Positions 17,406 through 25,818 of a stretch of DNA of 64,000 nt are shown in pieces. The notes beneath the pieces are model-generated. The model searched no databases and was not told where the DNA came from. It saw only the letters and a list, made by a program, of their open reading frames with translations. The DNA lies in the NCBI RefSeq assembly GCF_004353915.1, contig NZ_SMRP01000022.1, positions 1 through 64,000 of the forward strand. The letters are read 5' to 3'. This DNA is from Paraburkholderia silviterrae. Its GTDB lineage: Bacteria; Pseudomonadota; Gammaproteobacteria; Burkholderiales; Burkholderiaceae. The position numbers and the translations under genes are program-made. The first letter of the stretch is position 1; each line of letters opens with the position of its first letter.

Positions 17406-18761
17406 ATGAGCGTGCTGTTGGAAACAGATGCAGCGAAACCGGTCGGTCAATCGGACCGTGAGCTGAGCAAGGCGTTTTTGTCGTCGGAGTGGCGCATCAT
17501 TCCGCTTCTCTTTTGCTTGTGGATGCTGGCGTGGGTCGACCGCGCCAATGTTGCCTTCGCGAAGCTTCAGATGCTGTCCGATCTGCACTTTAGCGAAACG
17601 GCGTACGGACTCGGCGCAGGGCTGTTCTTCCTGGGCTACGTCGTGATGGGCGTGCCGAGCACGGCGCTCCAGCAACGGTGGGGCGCGCGGACCGTAATCT
17701 CGGCAATCGCAATCGGCTGGGGCATGACGAGTATCGCGATGATGTTCGTGAGCTCACCCACGGTGTTCTACGCGCTTCGCTTTCTTCTCGGTGCGTTCGA
17801 GGCGGGATTCTATCCCGGTGTCATTCTCTACTTCAACGAGTGGTTTCCGACGCAACGCCGTACGCGCAATTTCAGCATCTTTCATTCCGCGGCGATTTGC
17901 TCGACCATTGCGGTTGGATTGAGCGGCGGCTTCGTGCTCGAGCACATGAGCGGGGTGTTGGGCCTCGCCGGCTGGCGGTGGATGTTCGTGCTGCAGGCCG
18001 TTCCCACCGTGTTGCTCGGCTGCGTGGCAGCGTTTGTGCTGCCCGATGGACCCGCTAGCGCCCGCTGGTTGTCCGCTCGCGAACGCGAGATGATTTTGCA
18101 GAGCGTCGCGCAAGACCGGCAGAAGTTTGCTCCCGCTTCCAGCCAGTCGTCTGCGCTCTTTGCCAACCCGATGCTGTGGATGCTTGCCGGAATCTACTTC
18201 TGCATTTTGACCGCGAATTCCGCTTTGGGATTCTTCATGCCGACCATCCTGCATGAAGCGGGCTTTGGCGGATATCGCGAAATCGGAAATGCAATTGCGG
18301 CAATCTGCCTGCTCGGCGCGGCCGGAAACATCGCATTTTCGACTTTCGCGAGTCGATATCGCGATAACCGCTGGTTTTGCGCGATTGCGTCGCTGGTTAG
18401 CGTGATCAGCTTGATGGTGCTGGTCTTTGCGTGGCACAGCAATCGCACGACGACGTTCTGCACGCTCGTGCTCGCCATTGCGGGAACCGGTGCCGGTGTG
18501 TCGTTGTTCTGGCAAATTCCCACGCGGTTCCTGAAAACGGGCGAAACCGCGCTGGCTATCCCGCTCATCAGCTCGATTTCGAACCTCGCGGGTTTCCTCA
18601 CGCCATGGTTGACCGGTTACGTTCGGGACCTCTCGGGAAGTTATGCAAGCGGATTTATCACGGCGGGTGCGGTTCAGGCTATTTCGGCGGTTCTGCTGGT
18701 TGCCGGGATTCCTCTGATCGCACGGCGAATGAAGTCAAACATTCAGGCGACTGAGGTCTAG
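17406..18761 (+). CDS. MFS transporter, anion:cation symporter (ACS) type
   Basis: 451 residues from the ATG at 17406, with GGAG at 17393. Twelve hydrophobic segments are visible; the N-terminal RIIPLLFCLWMLAWVDRANVAFAKLQM is the hallmark of the ACS/phthalate-permease group that imports organic anions with protons. GARTVISAIAIGWGMTS and RFLLGAFEAGFYPGVILYFNEWFP are further signatures. It lies between the fahA operon and a porin, so it probably carries the operon's substrate across the inner membrane. Confidence 0.9.
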   Translation: MSVLLETDAAKPVGQSDRELSKAFLSSEWRIIPLLFCLWMLAWVDRANVAFAKLQMLSDLHFSETAYGLGAGLFFLGYVVMGVPSTALQQRWGARTVISAIAIGWGMTSIAMMFVSSPTVFYALRFLLGAFEAGFYPGVILYFNEWFPTQRRTRNFSIFHSAAICSTIAVGLSGGFVLEHMSGVLGLAGWRWMFVLQAVPTVLLGCVAAFVLPDGPASARWLSAREREMILQSVAQDRQKFAPASSQSSALFANPMLWMLAGIYFCILTANSALGFFMPTILHEAGFGGYREIGNAIAAICLLGAAGNIAFSTFASRYRDNRWFCAIASLVSVISLMVLVFAWHSNRTTTFCTLVLAIAGTGAGVSLFWQIPTRFLKTGETALAIPLISSISNLAGFLTPWLTGYVRDLSGSYASGFITAGAVQAISAVLLVAGIPLIARRMKSNIQATEV

Positions 18762-18840
18762 CATCGAAGATCGCGCTGGAACAATCAACGAAGACTACCT
18801 CTGATAAAAATAATAAGGCATCCGTATGAAAAGGAGATCT

Positions 18841-20043
18841 ATGAAGATGATGGGAAAGAACCGGATACGGGTTCTGTCTATGGCAATTGCCGGGGCGACA
18901 CCTGCCTTCGCGCTGGCGCAGAGCAGTGTGACGCTCTACGGCATCGTGGATGCCGGGCTCAGCTATGTCAACAACGTCGCGACCCACGCGGGTGGATCAG
19001 GTTCCAGCAAATTTCAGGAAACGACCGGAGTTGGCGTGCCCTCACGCTGGGGATTGCGCGGCAATGAAGATCTTGGCGGGGGCAATGCAGCCGTCTTCGT
19101 GCTCGAAAACGGCTTCAGCGTGGCAAACGGCACCATGTTGCAAGGTTCCCGTCTGTTTGGAAGGCAGGCCTACGTAGGGTTGCAGAACAACGCGGTTGGC
19201 ACGTTTTCGCTGGGGCGCCAGTACGAGCCGCTCGTGGATTTCGTTGGCCCGTTGGTGTCGTCGCGGCAATGGGGTACGCAGTACGGCGCTCACGTCGGCG
19301 ACGTCGACAATCTCTATACCACTTTCCGGCTGAACAATACGGTCAAGTTCGAGAGCGCGAATTTCGCCGGGTTCACGCTTGGCGGACTTTACGCGTTCAG
19401 CAACCAGGCAGCCGGCGCAGATGGAGAGGGCTTCCAGAACAATCGGGCATGGAGTGTCGGCGGAAGCTACGCGCGCAATTCGCTTTCGGTGGGCGTCGCG
19501 CATTTCCATCTCAGTAGCCCTTCGGCCGGCGTCACCGGCGGCAGCAATACCTCGGGTGCCGTCGTGGGGGACTACTCGAACACGACGTCGATCTTCTACA
19601 CGCGGCCCGTGACTTCCCAGGACATCACAGGCGCCGGTATTGCCTACGAGGTGAATAAATTTACGCTGGGCGGTGCATATACCTTTGTAAAGCTGCGCTA
19701 TAGCGATCACACCAACTTCTCGATTGGCAACTACGAAGTCAACGGCCGGTATCGGTTTACGCCTGCCTTGCAAGCCGGGGTGGCCGTCATCTATAGCGTT
19801 GGCAACGTGGGCGGCGCATCGTCGATGCCCGGCGTCAGCGACGGCCCGCATCCTCACTGGCTCCAGTTCAACAGTGGCTTGATCTATTCGATGAGCAAGC
19901 TCACCGATCTATACGGGGCTGTGGTGTATCAAAAGGCGCTGAACGGCGCGCTGGTGGCAGCCATCAACAATATTGGCGGCGCGACAGGAACGAACTCCCG
20001 CTATCAAGTCGCGGCGACTGTGGGTGTGAGGCACCGTTTCTAG
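18841..20043 (+). CDS. Outer-membrane general porin
   Basis: 400 residues from the ATG at 18841, which is preceded by AAGGAG at 18830-18835; an in-frame ATG at 18826 lies before that site. A signal peptide ends in FALA before QSSVTLYGIVDAGLSYVNN. SRWGLRGNEDLGGG and the C-terminal GVRHRF are porin signatures. It is paralogous to the porin at 2982 and probably serves the same import route as the MFS gene 79 bases upstream. Confidence 0.93.
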   Translation: MKMMGKNRIRVLSMAIAGATPAFALAQSSVTLYGIVDAGLSYVNNVATHAGGSGSSKFQETTGVGVPSRWGLRGNEDLGGGNAAVFVLENGFSVANGTMLQGSRLFGRQAYVGLQNNAVGTFSLGRQYEPLVDFVGPLVSSRQWGTQYGAHVGDVDNLYTTFRLNNTVKFESANFAGFTLGGLYAFSNQAAGADGEGFQNNRAWSVGGSYARNSLSVGVAHFHLSSPSAGVTGGSNTSGAVVGDYSNTTSIFYTRPVTSQDITGAGIAYEVNKFTLGGAYTFVKLRYSDHTNFSIGNYEVNGRYRFTPALQAGVAVIYSVGNVGGASSMPGVSDGPHPHWLQFNSGLIYSMSKLTDLYGAVVYQKALNGALVAAINNIGGATGTNSRYQVAATVGVRHRF

Positions 20044-20173
20044 CGTCTTCCCGCGAAATGGGGTGCTATTGAACTTGCCAAATTGCACAACACTCTGGTG
20101 CCCGGCCTGAGGTTCAATCCGCGAGGAGGCCGACATAGAATCAGTCATCAAATGATTCAGGTCGAGGTATCAG

Positions 20174-20440
20174 ATGCGTTCAGTCATTGCGTACGTTCTA
20201 TTGGCTTTCGTTGCTGTCGCTTACTTTACGCCGTCGATGATCGCTCAACGAAGGATGAAGGAGCAAGCGGCGAGAATATTCCTGTTCAATCTGCTGCTGG
20301 GTTGGACGGTGACGGGCTGGCTGGGCGTGCTGAGCTGGGCGACCAGCTCGCGTGAAGCCGATTTGCGCAGTGCGCAAAACGCGACCCGGTGGCATCGCTC
20401 AATTGGCGACGCGCGGCGTGCCCGCGGGCCGCGGTGCTGA
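20174..20440 (+). CDS. Small membrane protein, superinfection-immunity-like
   Basis: 88 residues with two transmembrane segments (about 4-24 and 36-58). The second, FLFNLLLGWTVTGWLGVLSWA, matches the core motif of the Superinfect_imm family (phage T4 Imm-like), widely found as a lone small membrane protein in proteobacteria. GAGG at 20164 lies 6 bases before the ATG. The function outside phages is not established. It stands alone between a porin and a LysR gene, with no phage gene nearby. Confidence 0.7.
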   Translation: MRSVIAYVLLAFVAVAYFTPSMIAQRRMKEQAARIFLFNLLLGWTVTGWLGVLSWATSSREADLRSAQNATRWHRSIGDARRARGPRC

Positions 20441-20545
20441 GCAAACGGAGGGAATTGGCGTTCGATCGTCACGCCGTTATGTGTATATTGCAGATGGCGC
20501 GGTAGGCATTTCATTACGAAATACTTTCAAACGAGGCGGATGGTC

Positions 20546-21445
20546 ATGGACTACGTTGAATCGTTGCGGGTGTTTCGTACCGTCGTCGAGGCGCGCAGCT
20601 TCACTCGGGCCGCCGACACGCTGGGCGTGACGACGCCAGTCGTGTCCCGGGCCATTGCCGCGTTGGAGCAGCGCTTGGGGGGCCGGCTGTTTCATCGGAC
20701 CACCCGTCAAATCTCGATGACGGAAACCGCCGAGCGATTTTACGAGCGGTGTGTCCGGATCCTCGACGATCTCGATGCGCTCGAGGCGGAGACGTTCAAC
20801 GAGGCCAAAGAGGCCACGGGCGTGTTACGCCTGGTCGCGCATACGACGGCCACAGTCAATCTTCTGGTGCCGCTTCTGGCCAGCTTCAAGGTGCAAAACC
20901 CCAAGGTCGTCCTGGAAGTCACGCTCATCGAGCGCCCCGTCGATCTGGTTGCCGATGGCTACGACCTGGGGATCGTCGTGCCTTACATGCTCACCAGCGA
21001 CACGACGGTGACGAAACTGCTGGAACGCGTTCCGCAGGTCATCGTGGGCTCGCCGGAGTATCTTGAGAAGCATCGGCGGCCAAGTGAGCCCGCAGACCTC
21101 GCCGAGCATGTTTTTGTGGCGTTTTCTCCGTCGATCAGGAAGCCAGCGCTGGCGTTCAAGGTCGGAGAGGAGGAAATTTCGATCCCCTTGAAGTTCGACA
21201 TTGCCTCCAATAACCCGATGTTCAACCGCGAGATGGTCCGCAAAGGGTTTGGCTTGGGGGTGCTGCCGGAAGCGCTGTTACGTGATGAGCTGGCCTCCGG
21301 GCGACTTGTGCGGCTGCTGGAAGATTTTGAGTTGGCCGAAAGCGCCATTGAGCTGCGGCTTGCCTATGTGACGAGGACCCTGATGCCTGCAAAAGTTCGG
21401 GCGTTTATTGACCACGCGACGGCTTTCTTCGAATCTCACCCGTAG
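20546..21445 (+). CDS. LysR-family regulator, sister of the gene at 12067
   Basis: 299 residues from the second ATG (MDYVESLRVFRTVVEARSF), 9 bases after GAGG; an ATG at 20540 sits directly against the GAGG and is less likely. The HTH and effector domain are complete. Long segments match the LysR gene at 12067, including TTPVVSRAIAALEQRL, LRLVAHTTAT, IERPVDLVADGYDLGIVVP and FNREMV. The two flank the CoA/fumarylacetoacetase/porin block, suggesting duplication and divergent roles. Confidence 0.92.
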   Translation: MDYVESLRVFRTVVEARSFTRAADTLGVTTPVVSRAIAALEQRLGGRLFHRTTRQISMTETAERFYERCVRILDDLDALEAETFNEAKEATGVLRLVAHTTATVNLLVPLLASFKVQNPKVVLEVTLIERPVDLVADGYDLGIVVPYMLTSDTTVTKLLERVPQVIVGSPEYLEKHRRPSEPADLAEHVFVAFSPSIRKPALAFKVGEEEISIPLKFDIASNNPMFNREMVRKGFGLGVLPEALLRDELASGRLVRLLEDFELAESAIELRLAYVTRTLMPAKVRAFIDHATAFFESHP

Positions 21446-21582
21446 CGCTACAGGAACGAATCCCGACAACAATCTGTTTGCTTCCCGTCATTTATGTTTC
21501 ACCCGTCCTGCCTTAATCTGATTTGACGTCGCGCACACCCAGGTTGCGGCGGATTTTCAGGCTATATCCGAAGGGGATTACG

Positions 21583-21873
21583 GTGAAACTAGCAGCAAGC
21601 ATGGTTATCGTGGCAGGCATTTTTACGATGCCTGTCCTCGCGAACGCACAGTCCGTTTCTACGGCGGACAGCCTCCAGGTACAGCCGCAGCACACGGTCC
21701 CGGTTCAGACGGCCGCCGGCGACGCGAGTCAAGACCTCGGTGCCTCGTCTCGGCAAGCCCAGCCGATTGCGGCCAGCAATGACCGATCGGGCGTCGGCGG
21801 CCAATCGAACGAAACTCGGCGGGCCGAAGTGACGTACAGCTCCTATTCGCCGCCGATCTACATTGCGCGCTAG
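21583..21873 (+). CDS. Small secreted protein of unknown function
   Basis: 96 residues from a GTG at 21583 preceded by AAGGGGA (21571-21577). The N-terminus (MKLAASMVIVAGIFTMPVLANAQS) is a good signal peptide with cleavage after ANA. The mature part is short, low-complexity, rich in Gln, Ser and Ala, and ends YSSYSPPIYIAR. No catalytic motif is seen. Such small exported proteins are common in Burkholderia and usually unstudied. Confidence 0.6.
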   Translation: MKLAASMVIVAGIFTMPVLANAQSVSTADSLQVQPQHTVPVQTAAGDASQDLGASSRQAQPIAASNDRSGVGGQSNETRRAEVTYSSYSPPIYIAR

Positions 21874-21953
21874 CACTGCTTCTAGCACTGCCTGGCGCTG
21901 GCAGGCCACAGGCGTTCGATCCAGGCAACCACGTCATGCTGCATCGGAGTGAA

Positions 21954-22625
21954 ATGAGTGATGACAGTGCAGATTCAATCCGGAATCGTGATGGCATGAG
22001 ACCGCGGATGTCTGCCATTGAGGCGCGCAAGGCCATTCTTGAGTCGGCCGTAGCATTGGCGGGCGAGGAGGGGCTCGAATCGGTGAGCCTTACCCGCCTG
22101 GCCAGACACGCTGGACTTCACAAGATGGCGATCTATCGTGCGTTCGGCTCGCGAGAGGCACTGCTCGAGGCGTGCGTTGAGGAGCTGTGCCAGCGTGAAC
22201 GTAATCGATGGAATGCGATGGCATCGTGCATCGATCAGCAGTCCTGTCTGGATCAACGTGATCGTGTCGTGGATGTCATGGTCGGTCTAGTGGTCGAACG
22301 TCTATCGACGTCATCAATCAAGGTTTTGGCATCGCAAGCCATAGGCCAAGGCCATCCGTTCAGCTTCAATCTGTGGGAGCACGAACGATCATTTCGAGCG
22401 TTGCTGGTCACGCTTGCCAACTCAGCGGGCGTGCTGAATCCTGAAGCGCTGGCGGACACATTGATGCTGGTTTGCCGCGGAGTCGCGCTAACCCCACGCG
22501 TTGAGCGGGATGCGCAGCGCGTTGATCAGCGTGTTCGAGACTTGTCGCTTCACATCATAGTTAGCTACGTCGACGGCGCAGGCCACCACAGAACACGCTC
22601 GCGCACGCCATCCTGTTGCGCTTGA
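21954..22625 (+). CDS. TetR-family regulator
   Basis: 223 residues from the ATG at 21954 (CGGAGTG upstream). HTH: ARKAILESAVALAGEEGLESVSLTRLARHAGLHKMAIYRAFGSREALLEACVEEL, the AcrR type. The C-terminal ligand domain is of normal length but has no recognisable specificity; the last 20 residues (Arg- and Cys-rich) look unconstrained. It is convergent with the tautomerase at 22719 and has no obvious target. Confidence 0.85.
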   Translation: MSDDSADSIRNRDGMRPRMSAIEARKAILESAVALAGEEGLESVSLTRLARHAGLHKMAIYRAFGSREALLEACVEELCQRERNRWNAMASCIDQQSCLDQRDRVVDVMVGLVVERLSTSSIKVLASQAIGQGHPFSFNLWEHERSFRALLVTLANSAGVLNPEALADTLMLVCRGVALTPRVERDAQRVDQRVRDLSLHIIVSYVDGAGHHRTRSRTPSCCA

Positions 22626-22718
22626 CGATGCGCGGCGTGCCGCCCGCTTGAGTGCCCGGTCAGGCGAGGCTGGCGCCTCGGCCTGGCAGGTAGGCAAGTG
22701 GTAGACGGCAATTCGCGG

Positions 22719-23219
22719 CTACTTCACATCATGTGGAACATCGATGCGAGGCCTCGATGCCACTGCCTTTTCCATGGCCGCAATGCGCGCGCTATCGAGC
22801 CCCAGGGCTTGGGCGGTGAAGACCGTGGTCCACGTCTTCCCGTCGATGCTCCACGTTCCGCTCGGAATCTCCTCGACGATGCAGAAGACTCTCGGCCCGC
22901 TGCCATCGCCCTTCGATCCATCTGCTTCAAGTACCGACGCGGTTAAATCGCGAGTGAGATTGTCGATGCGAGCCTGGTCCATGAACCCTGTCATGACGCG
23001 CACGTTGAGCCGGTAAATATTCTGGCCGGGCACCCGGCCGGCGACGGTGATATGACTGCGCGGGCGTTCGTCGAAATAGACCCAGGCAACCGAGCCTGTT
23101 GTTTCGTTGACTTCGATGCCTTCCCAGCGTAGCGCGGTGGACCACATCTTGTCGGCCAGACGGCTTTGGGCGTCCGGGCTCAACGAACCTTCTGCAAAAG
23201 TAAAGTCGATCAGCGGCAT
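22719..23219 (-). CDS. Tautomerase-superfamily protein, two fused modules
   Basis: 166 residues from the ATG at 23219 (AAGGAG upstream). The N-terminal Pro (MPLIDFTF), which is the catalytic base in 4-oxalocrotonate tautomerases, is present. Twice the usual module length: a first beta-alpha-beta unit (about 2-62) and a second beginning near NIYRLNVRVMTGFMDQARIDNLTRDL and ending in IVEEIPSGTWSIDGKTW, which lacks an N-terminal Pro. Divergent from the cupin at 23501. The substrate is unknown. Confidence 0.75.
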   Translation of the reverse strand: MPLIDFTFAEGSLSPDAQSRLADKMWSTALRWEGIEVNETTGSVAWVYFDERPRSHITVAGRVPGQNIYRLNVRVMTGFMDQARIDNLTRDLTASVLEADGSKGDGSGPRVFCIVEEIPSGTWSIDGKTWTTVFTAQALGLDSARIAAMEKAVASRPRIDVPHDVK

Positions 23220-23500
23220 GATTGCTCCTTGCGTATGGCTATCCACCCATTGAGGAAGCCGATGGCAGGCAGAGTAGCAACGCGCCGTGCGCCGCGTTTG
23301 CTTGTCCGTGCACGAGTCGTTGCCGCAAGGTGCATTCGGGCCATCCCGGGCCAGGGGCCGGCATCAGCAGCTATGCGCTGCGAGGCAAGCGGGCTTGCGC
23401 TCCAGAGCAATTGCTGAGCGGGCGGGTGGCCTATCTTTGTCTCATCGGCGCAATACTTTCACCCCTTATGAACGCCGACTCGACTACCCAGGAGACGAAG

Positions 23501-23938
23501 ATGGAAATCAAAGAGAAGGTCCACGAAGAGGCGGTTCAGATTGACGAGATTCCGTGGAAGCCATTTCCCGATGCGCTTTCGCAAGGTGGCATTCGCTGGA
23601 AGATGCTGCATGCGTCACCCGAAATGGGCGCGTGGACCGCCATCTTCGACTGCCCCGCTGGATCGTCCTTCAACGCCCATTTTCACGTGGGACCGGGCGA
23701 GTATCTGTTGACGAAGGGGAGGATGGACGTGCGTGGCGGGAAGGAGCACGGCGGGGACACCGTTGTCGCCCCGGCTTACGGTTACGAGTCGGCCAACGCC
23801 CGGCACGACAAAACGTATTTCCCCGTGGACAGCGAGTTCTATATGACCTTTCTCGGTCCGCTGTCGTTTATCCGCGAGGACGGCAGCCCGATCGTCGTTG
23901 TCACGTGGGATGAGGCGCAGCGGGCATACGCCGGCTGA
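23501..23938 (+). CDS. Cupin-domain protein (dihydroxyacetophenone-dioxygenase-like)
   Basis: 145 residues from the ATG at 23501 (GGAG at 23491). Single cupin barrel with the metal-binding motif 1 region FNAHFHVGPGEYLLTKGRMDVRGG (two His and the Glu) and a weaker motif 2. It resembles cupins annotated as 2,4'-dihydroxyacetophenone dioxygenase family, though that assignment is uncertain; ChrR-type anti-sigma cupins are another relative. It begins a run of small enzymes to 24810 on the same strand. Confidence 0.65.
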   Translation: MEIKEKVHEEAVQIDEIPWKPFPDALSQGGIRWKMLHASPEMGAWTAIFDCPAGSSFNAHFHVGPGEYLLTKGRMDVRGGKEHGGDTVVAPAYGYESANARHDKTYFPVDSEFYMTFLGPLSFIREDGSPIVVVTWDEAQRAYAG

Positions 23939-24003
23939 TGGTCAGCGGGGTTCGCACGCGCGGCAGGCGAGTGTGACCCCAATCATTTGAGGAGTCGATT
24001 TCC

Positions 24004-24360
24004 ATGACGGAAACTACCGCGCAAATCGAGGAATCAACGAAGCGGGTCTTTGAACATCATCTTGGGGCGTTCGCGCAGGGCCTCGATGCCATCCTGAGCG
24101 ACTACGACGAGACCTCGGTACTGGCCACGCCGCAGAAGGTTTATCGAGGGCTCGACGAGATCCGTGGCTTCTTCAAGGGATTCCTCGACGGTGCCGATCC
24201 CGCGTTCTGGCCGGCATTCAAGATCGTGAGCCAATGCATTGCCCGCGAAGTGGCTTACTTCGCATGGGAGGCGAAGCCCTGGGTCATGCTGGCAACCGAT
24301 ACGCTTGTCATCAAGAACGGAAAGATTTCCGTCCAGACCTTCACTTCGCTGTCCGCTTAA
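24004..24360 (+). CDS. SnoaL/NTF2-like protein
   Basis: 118 residues from the ATG at 24004, with GGAG at 23990. The fold is recognised from the helix-rich start (FEHHLGAFAQGLDAILSDYDETSVLATP), then YRGLDEIRGFFKGFLDG and a C-terminal beta sheet (AREVAYFAWEAK, MLATDTLVIKNGKISVQTFT). Such proteins include isomerases, cyclases and hydrolases, and many of unknown role. Located between the cupin and a glyoxalase-family gene, it may act on the same substrate. Confidence 0.7.
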   Translation: MTETTAQIEESTKRVFEHHLGAFAQGLDAILSDYDETSVLATPQKVYRGLDEIRGFFKGFLDGADPAFWPAFKIVSQCIAREVAYFAWEAKPWVMLATDTLVIKNGKISVQTFTSLSA

Positions 24361-24414
24361 TGCTTGCCGGCGCGTCGAATGGCGCGTCGCGCAATTCTGC
24401 AAGGATTGAATAAA

Positions 24415-24810
24415 TTGGCAAAGCTGATTCATACCATGATTCGGGTCCGGGAACTCGGCCGGTCGCTCGAGTTCTACCGCGATGCTTTCGGGCTGACCGA
24501 AAGCTACCGGCTCGACTTCCCGGACTTCGCCCTGGTCTACCTGCACAACGCCGAAAACGATTTCGAAATCGAACTTACGTGGAACAAGGGCCGCGAGCAG
24601 GCTTACACCCACGGCGATGGTTACGGGCATGTGGCGGTTGCGGTCTCCGAGCTCGAAGCGGAGCGGACCCGCTTTGCGGCGCTCGGATTCGAGCCAACGC
24701 TTGTAAAGGAGTTCAAGGAAGGGGATCAACTGCTCGCACGTTACTTTTTTGTTCAGGACCCCGATGGCTACAAGATCGAAGTGCTCGAGAAGTCGGGCCA
24801 CTACGTCTGA
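24415..24810 (+). CDS. Glyoxalase I-type VOC metalloenzyme
   Basis: 131 residues if translated from the TTG at 24415, which is 9 bases after AAGGA; upstream in-frame codons give a basic, unlikely leader. Motifs match lactoylglutathione lyase: HTMIRVRELGRSLEFYRDAFGL (metal His), FEIELTWNKG (Glu), YGHVAVAV (His) and DPDGYKIEVLE (Glu). It detoxifies methylglyoxal as the glutathione adduct or acts on a related substrate. The four metal ligands appear intact. Confidence 0.85.
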   Translation: MAKLIHTMIRVRELGRSLEFYRDAFGLTESYRLDFPDFALVYLHNAENDFEIELTWNKGREQAYTHGDGYGHVAVAVSELEAERTRFAALGFEPTLVKEFKEGDQLLARYFFVQDPDGYKIEVLEKSGHYV

Positions 24811-25036
24811 TCCAGCCGTTTTCGATACCGCATTCCCCTCGATCGCCGCGTTCGTTCGCCTTGTTGCACCGCGTCACCGGTGCGATGGGGCGTGCGAGTC
24901 ATGGCGGCAGAAAACATTCGGCTTGTTTCTGAATGGCGGCTCGCGCACTTTCGCAACAATATCGTTGTCACGGAAGCGATAAATTGATGCCATCGACAGG
25001 ATGGTTCGTCGGATTCGACATAGATATTCTGTCGCC

Positions 25037-25471
25037 ATGGATACTCTCTCCCTCTATGCCGACGATTGCTTCGCTGTCCGGCAAGCTGCCCGGCACATCT
25101 CGAAGCTGTACGAGCGTCACCTCTCCGAAGTGGGCATTACGCCGACCCAGTTCAGTATTTTGAGCACTTTGGGTCGTGCTCCGGCACTGACCATGCTGGA
25201 AATGGCCGATGCGATGGTCATGGACAGAACAACCCTGATTCGCACGCTCAAGCCGTTGCAGCGCAGCGGACTCGTTAGCGAGTCCGCCGAGCCGGGGAAC
25301 AAGCGCCGCTTCAGGCTGCATATCACTGCGGCCGGCGCAGCGAAGCTGGCTGAGGCCGTCGGGCATTGGCGCACCGCGCAGGCCAGCTTCGAAACGAGTT
25401 TTGGCGAGCAGGAGGCTGCCCGGCTGCGGCTGGAGCTCTTCAGAATCACGGGCGACCACACCGCGCGCTAG
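25037..25471 (+). CDS. MarR-family regulator
   Basis: 144 residues from the ATG at 25037. The winged HTH is clear: ISKLYERHLSEVGITPTQFSILSTLG, MLEMADAMVMDRTTLIRTLKPLQRSGLV and a wing with GNKRRFRLHITAAG. It is a paralogue of the MarR gene at 31748, which shares TQFSIL and MDRTTLxRxLKPL. The efflux operon begins 347 bases downstream on the same strand; control of it would be typical for the family but is not shown. Confidence 0.9.
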   Translation: MDTLSLYADDCFAVRQAARHISKLYERHLSEVGITPTQFSILSTLGRAPALTMLEMADAMVMDRTTLIRTLKPLQRSGLVSESAEPGNKRRFRLHITAAGAAKLAEAVGHWRTAQASFETSFGEQEAARLRLELFRITGDHTAR

Positions 25472-25818
25472 CAGGCGCCGAAGCGCCGGTACGCGAACGG
25501 AATAGCGAAAAGCATTCGACTCGCGCCCGGCCGCCAGCCAGGGAGCAGGCCGGCACGTCAATCTCGCCGTACGCCCCAGTAATCCACTCCTCGTGCCGCT
25601 TCCGGCAAGCATTGCGCGTCCCGGAAACCCTGCCGGCAGATCAACCCAATGGTCTTCGCCACAGGACAGTGACAATCAGAACGGCTGGCTGTCGCTCTGT
25701 TGCACGCTTTGGCTTCTCCGGCAGGGAAATGGATCCGCAGTTTGCAACAATCTTGTGTCCTGGGGATCGTTGATGGCGTACAGGCCGCACACTATTCTGT
25801 GTACATACACCTAACCAC
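25472..25818. other. Intergenic region upstream of the efflux operon
   Basis: 347 bases without a supported gene. GTGTACATACAC at 25799-25810 is a dyad with 5-base arms and a 2-base centre, directly before the first possible start of the efflux gene; it may be an operator, but also overlaps the likely leader. No terminator for the MarR gene is obvious. Confidence 0.4.
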
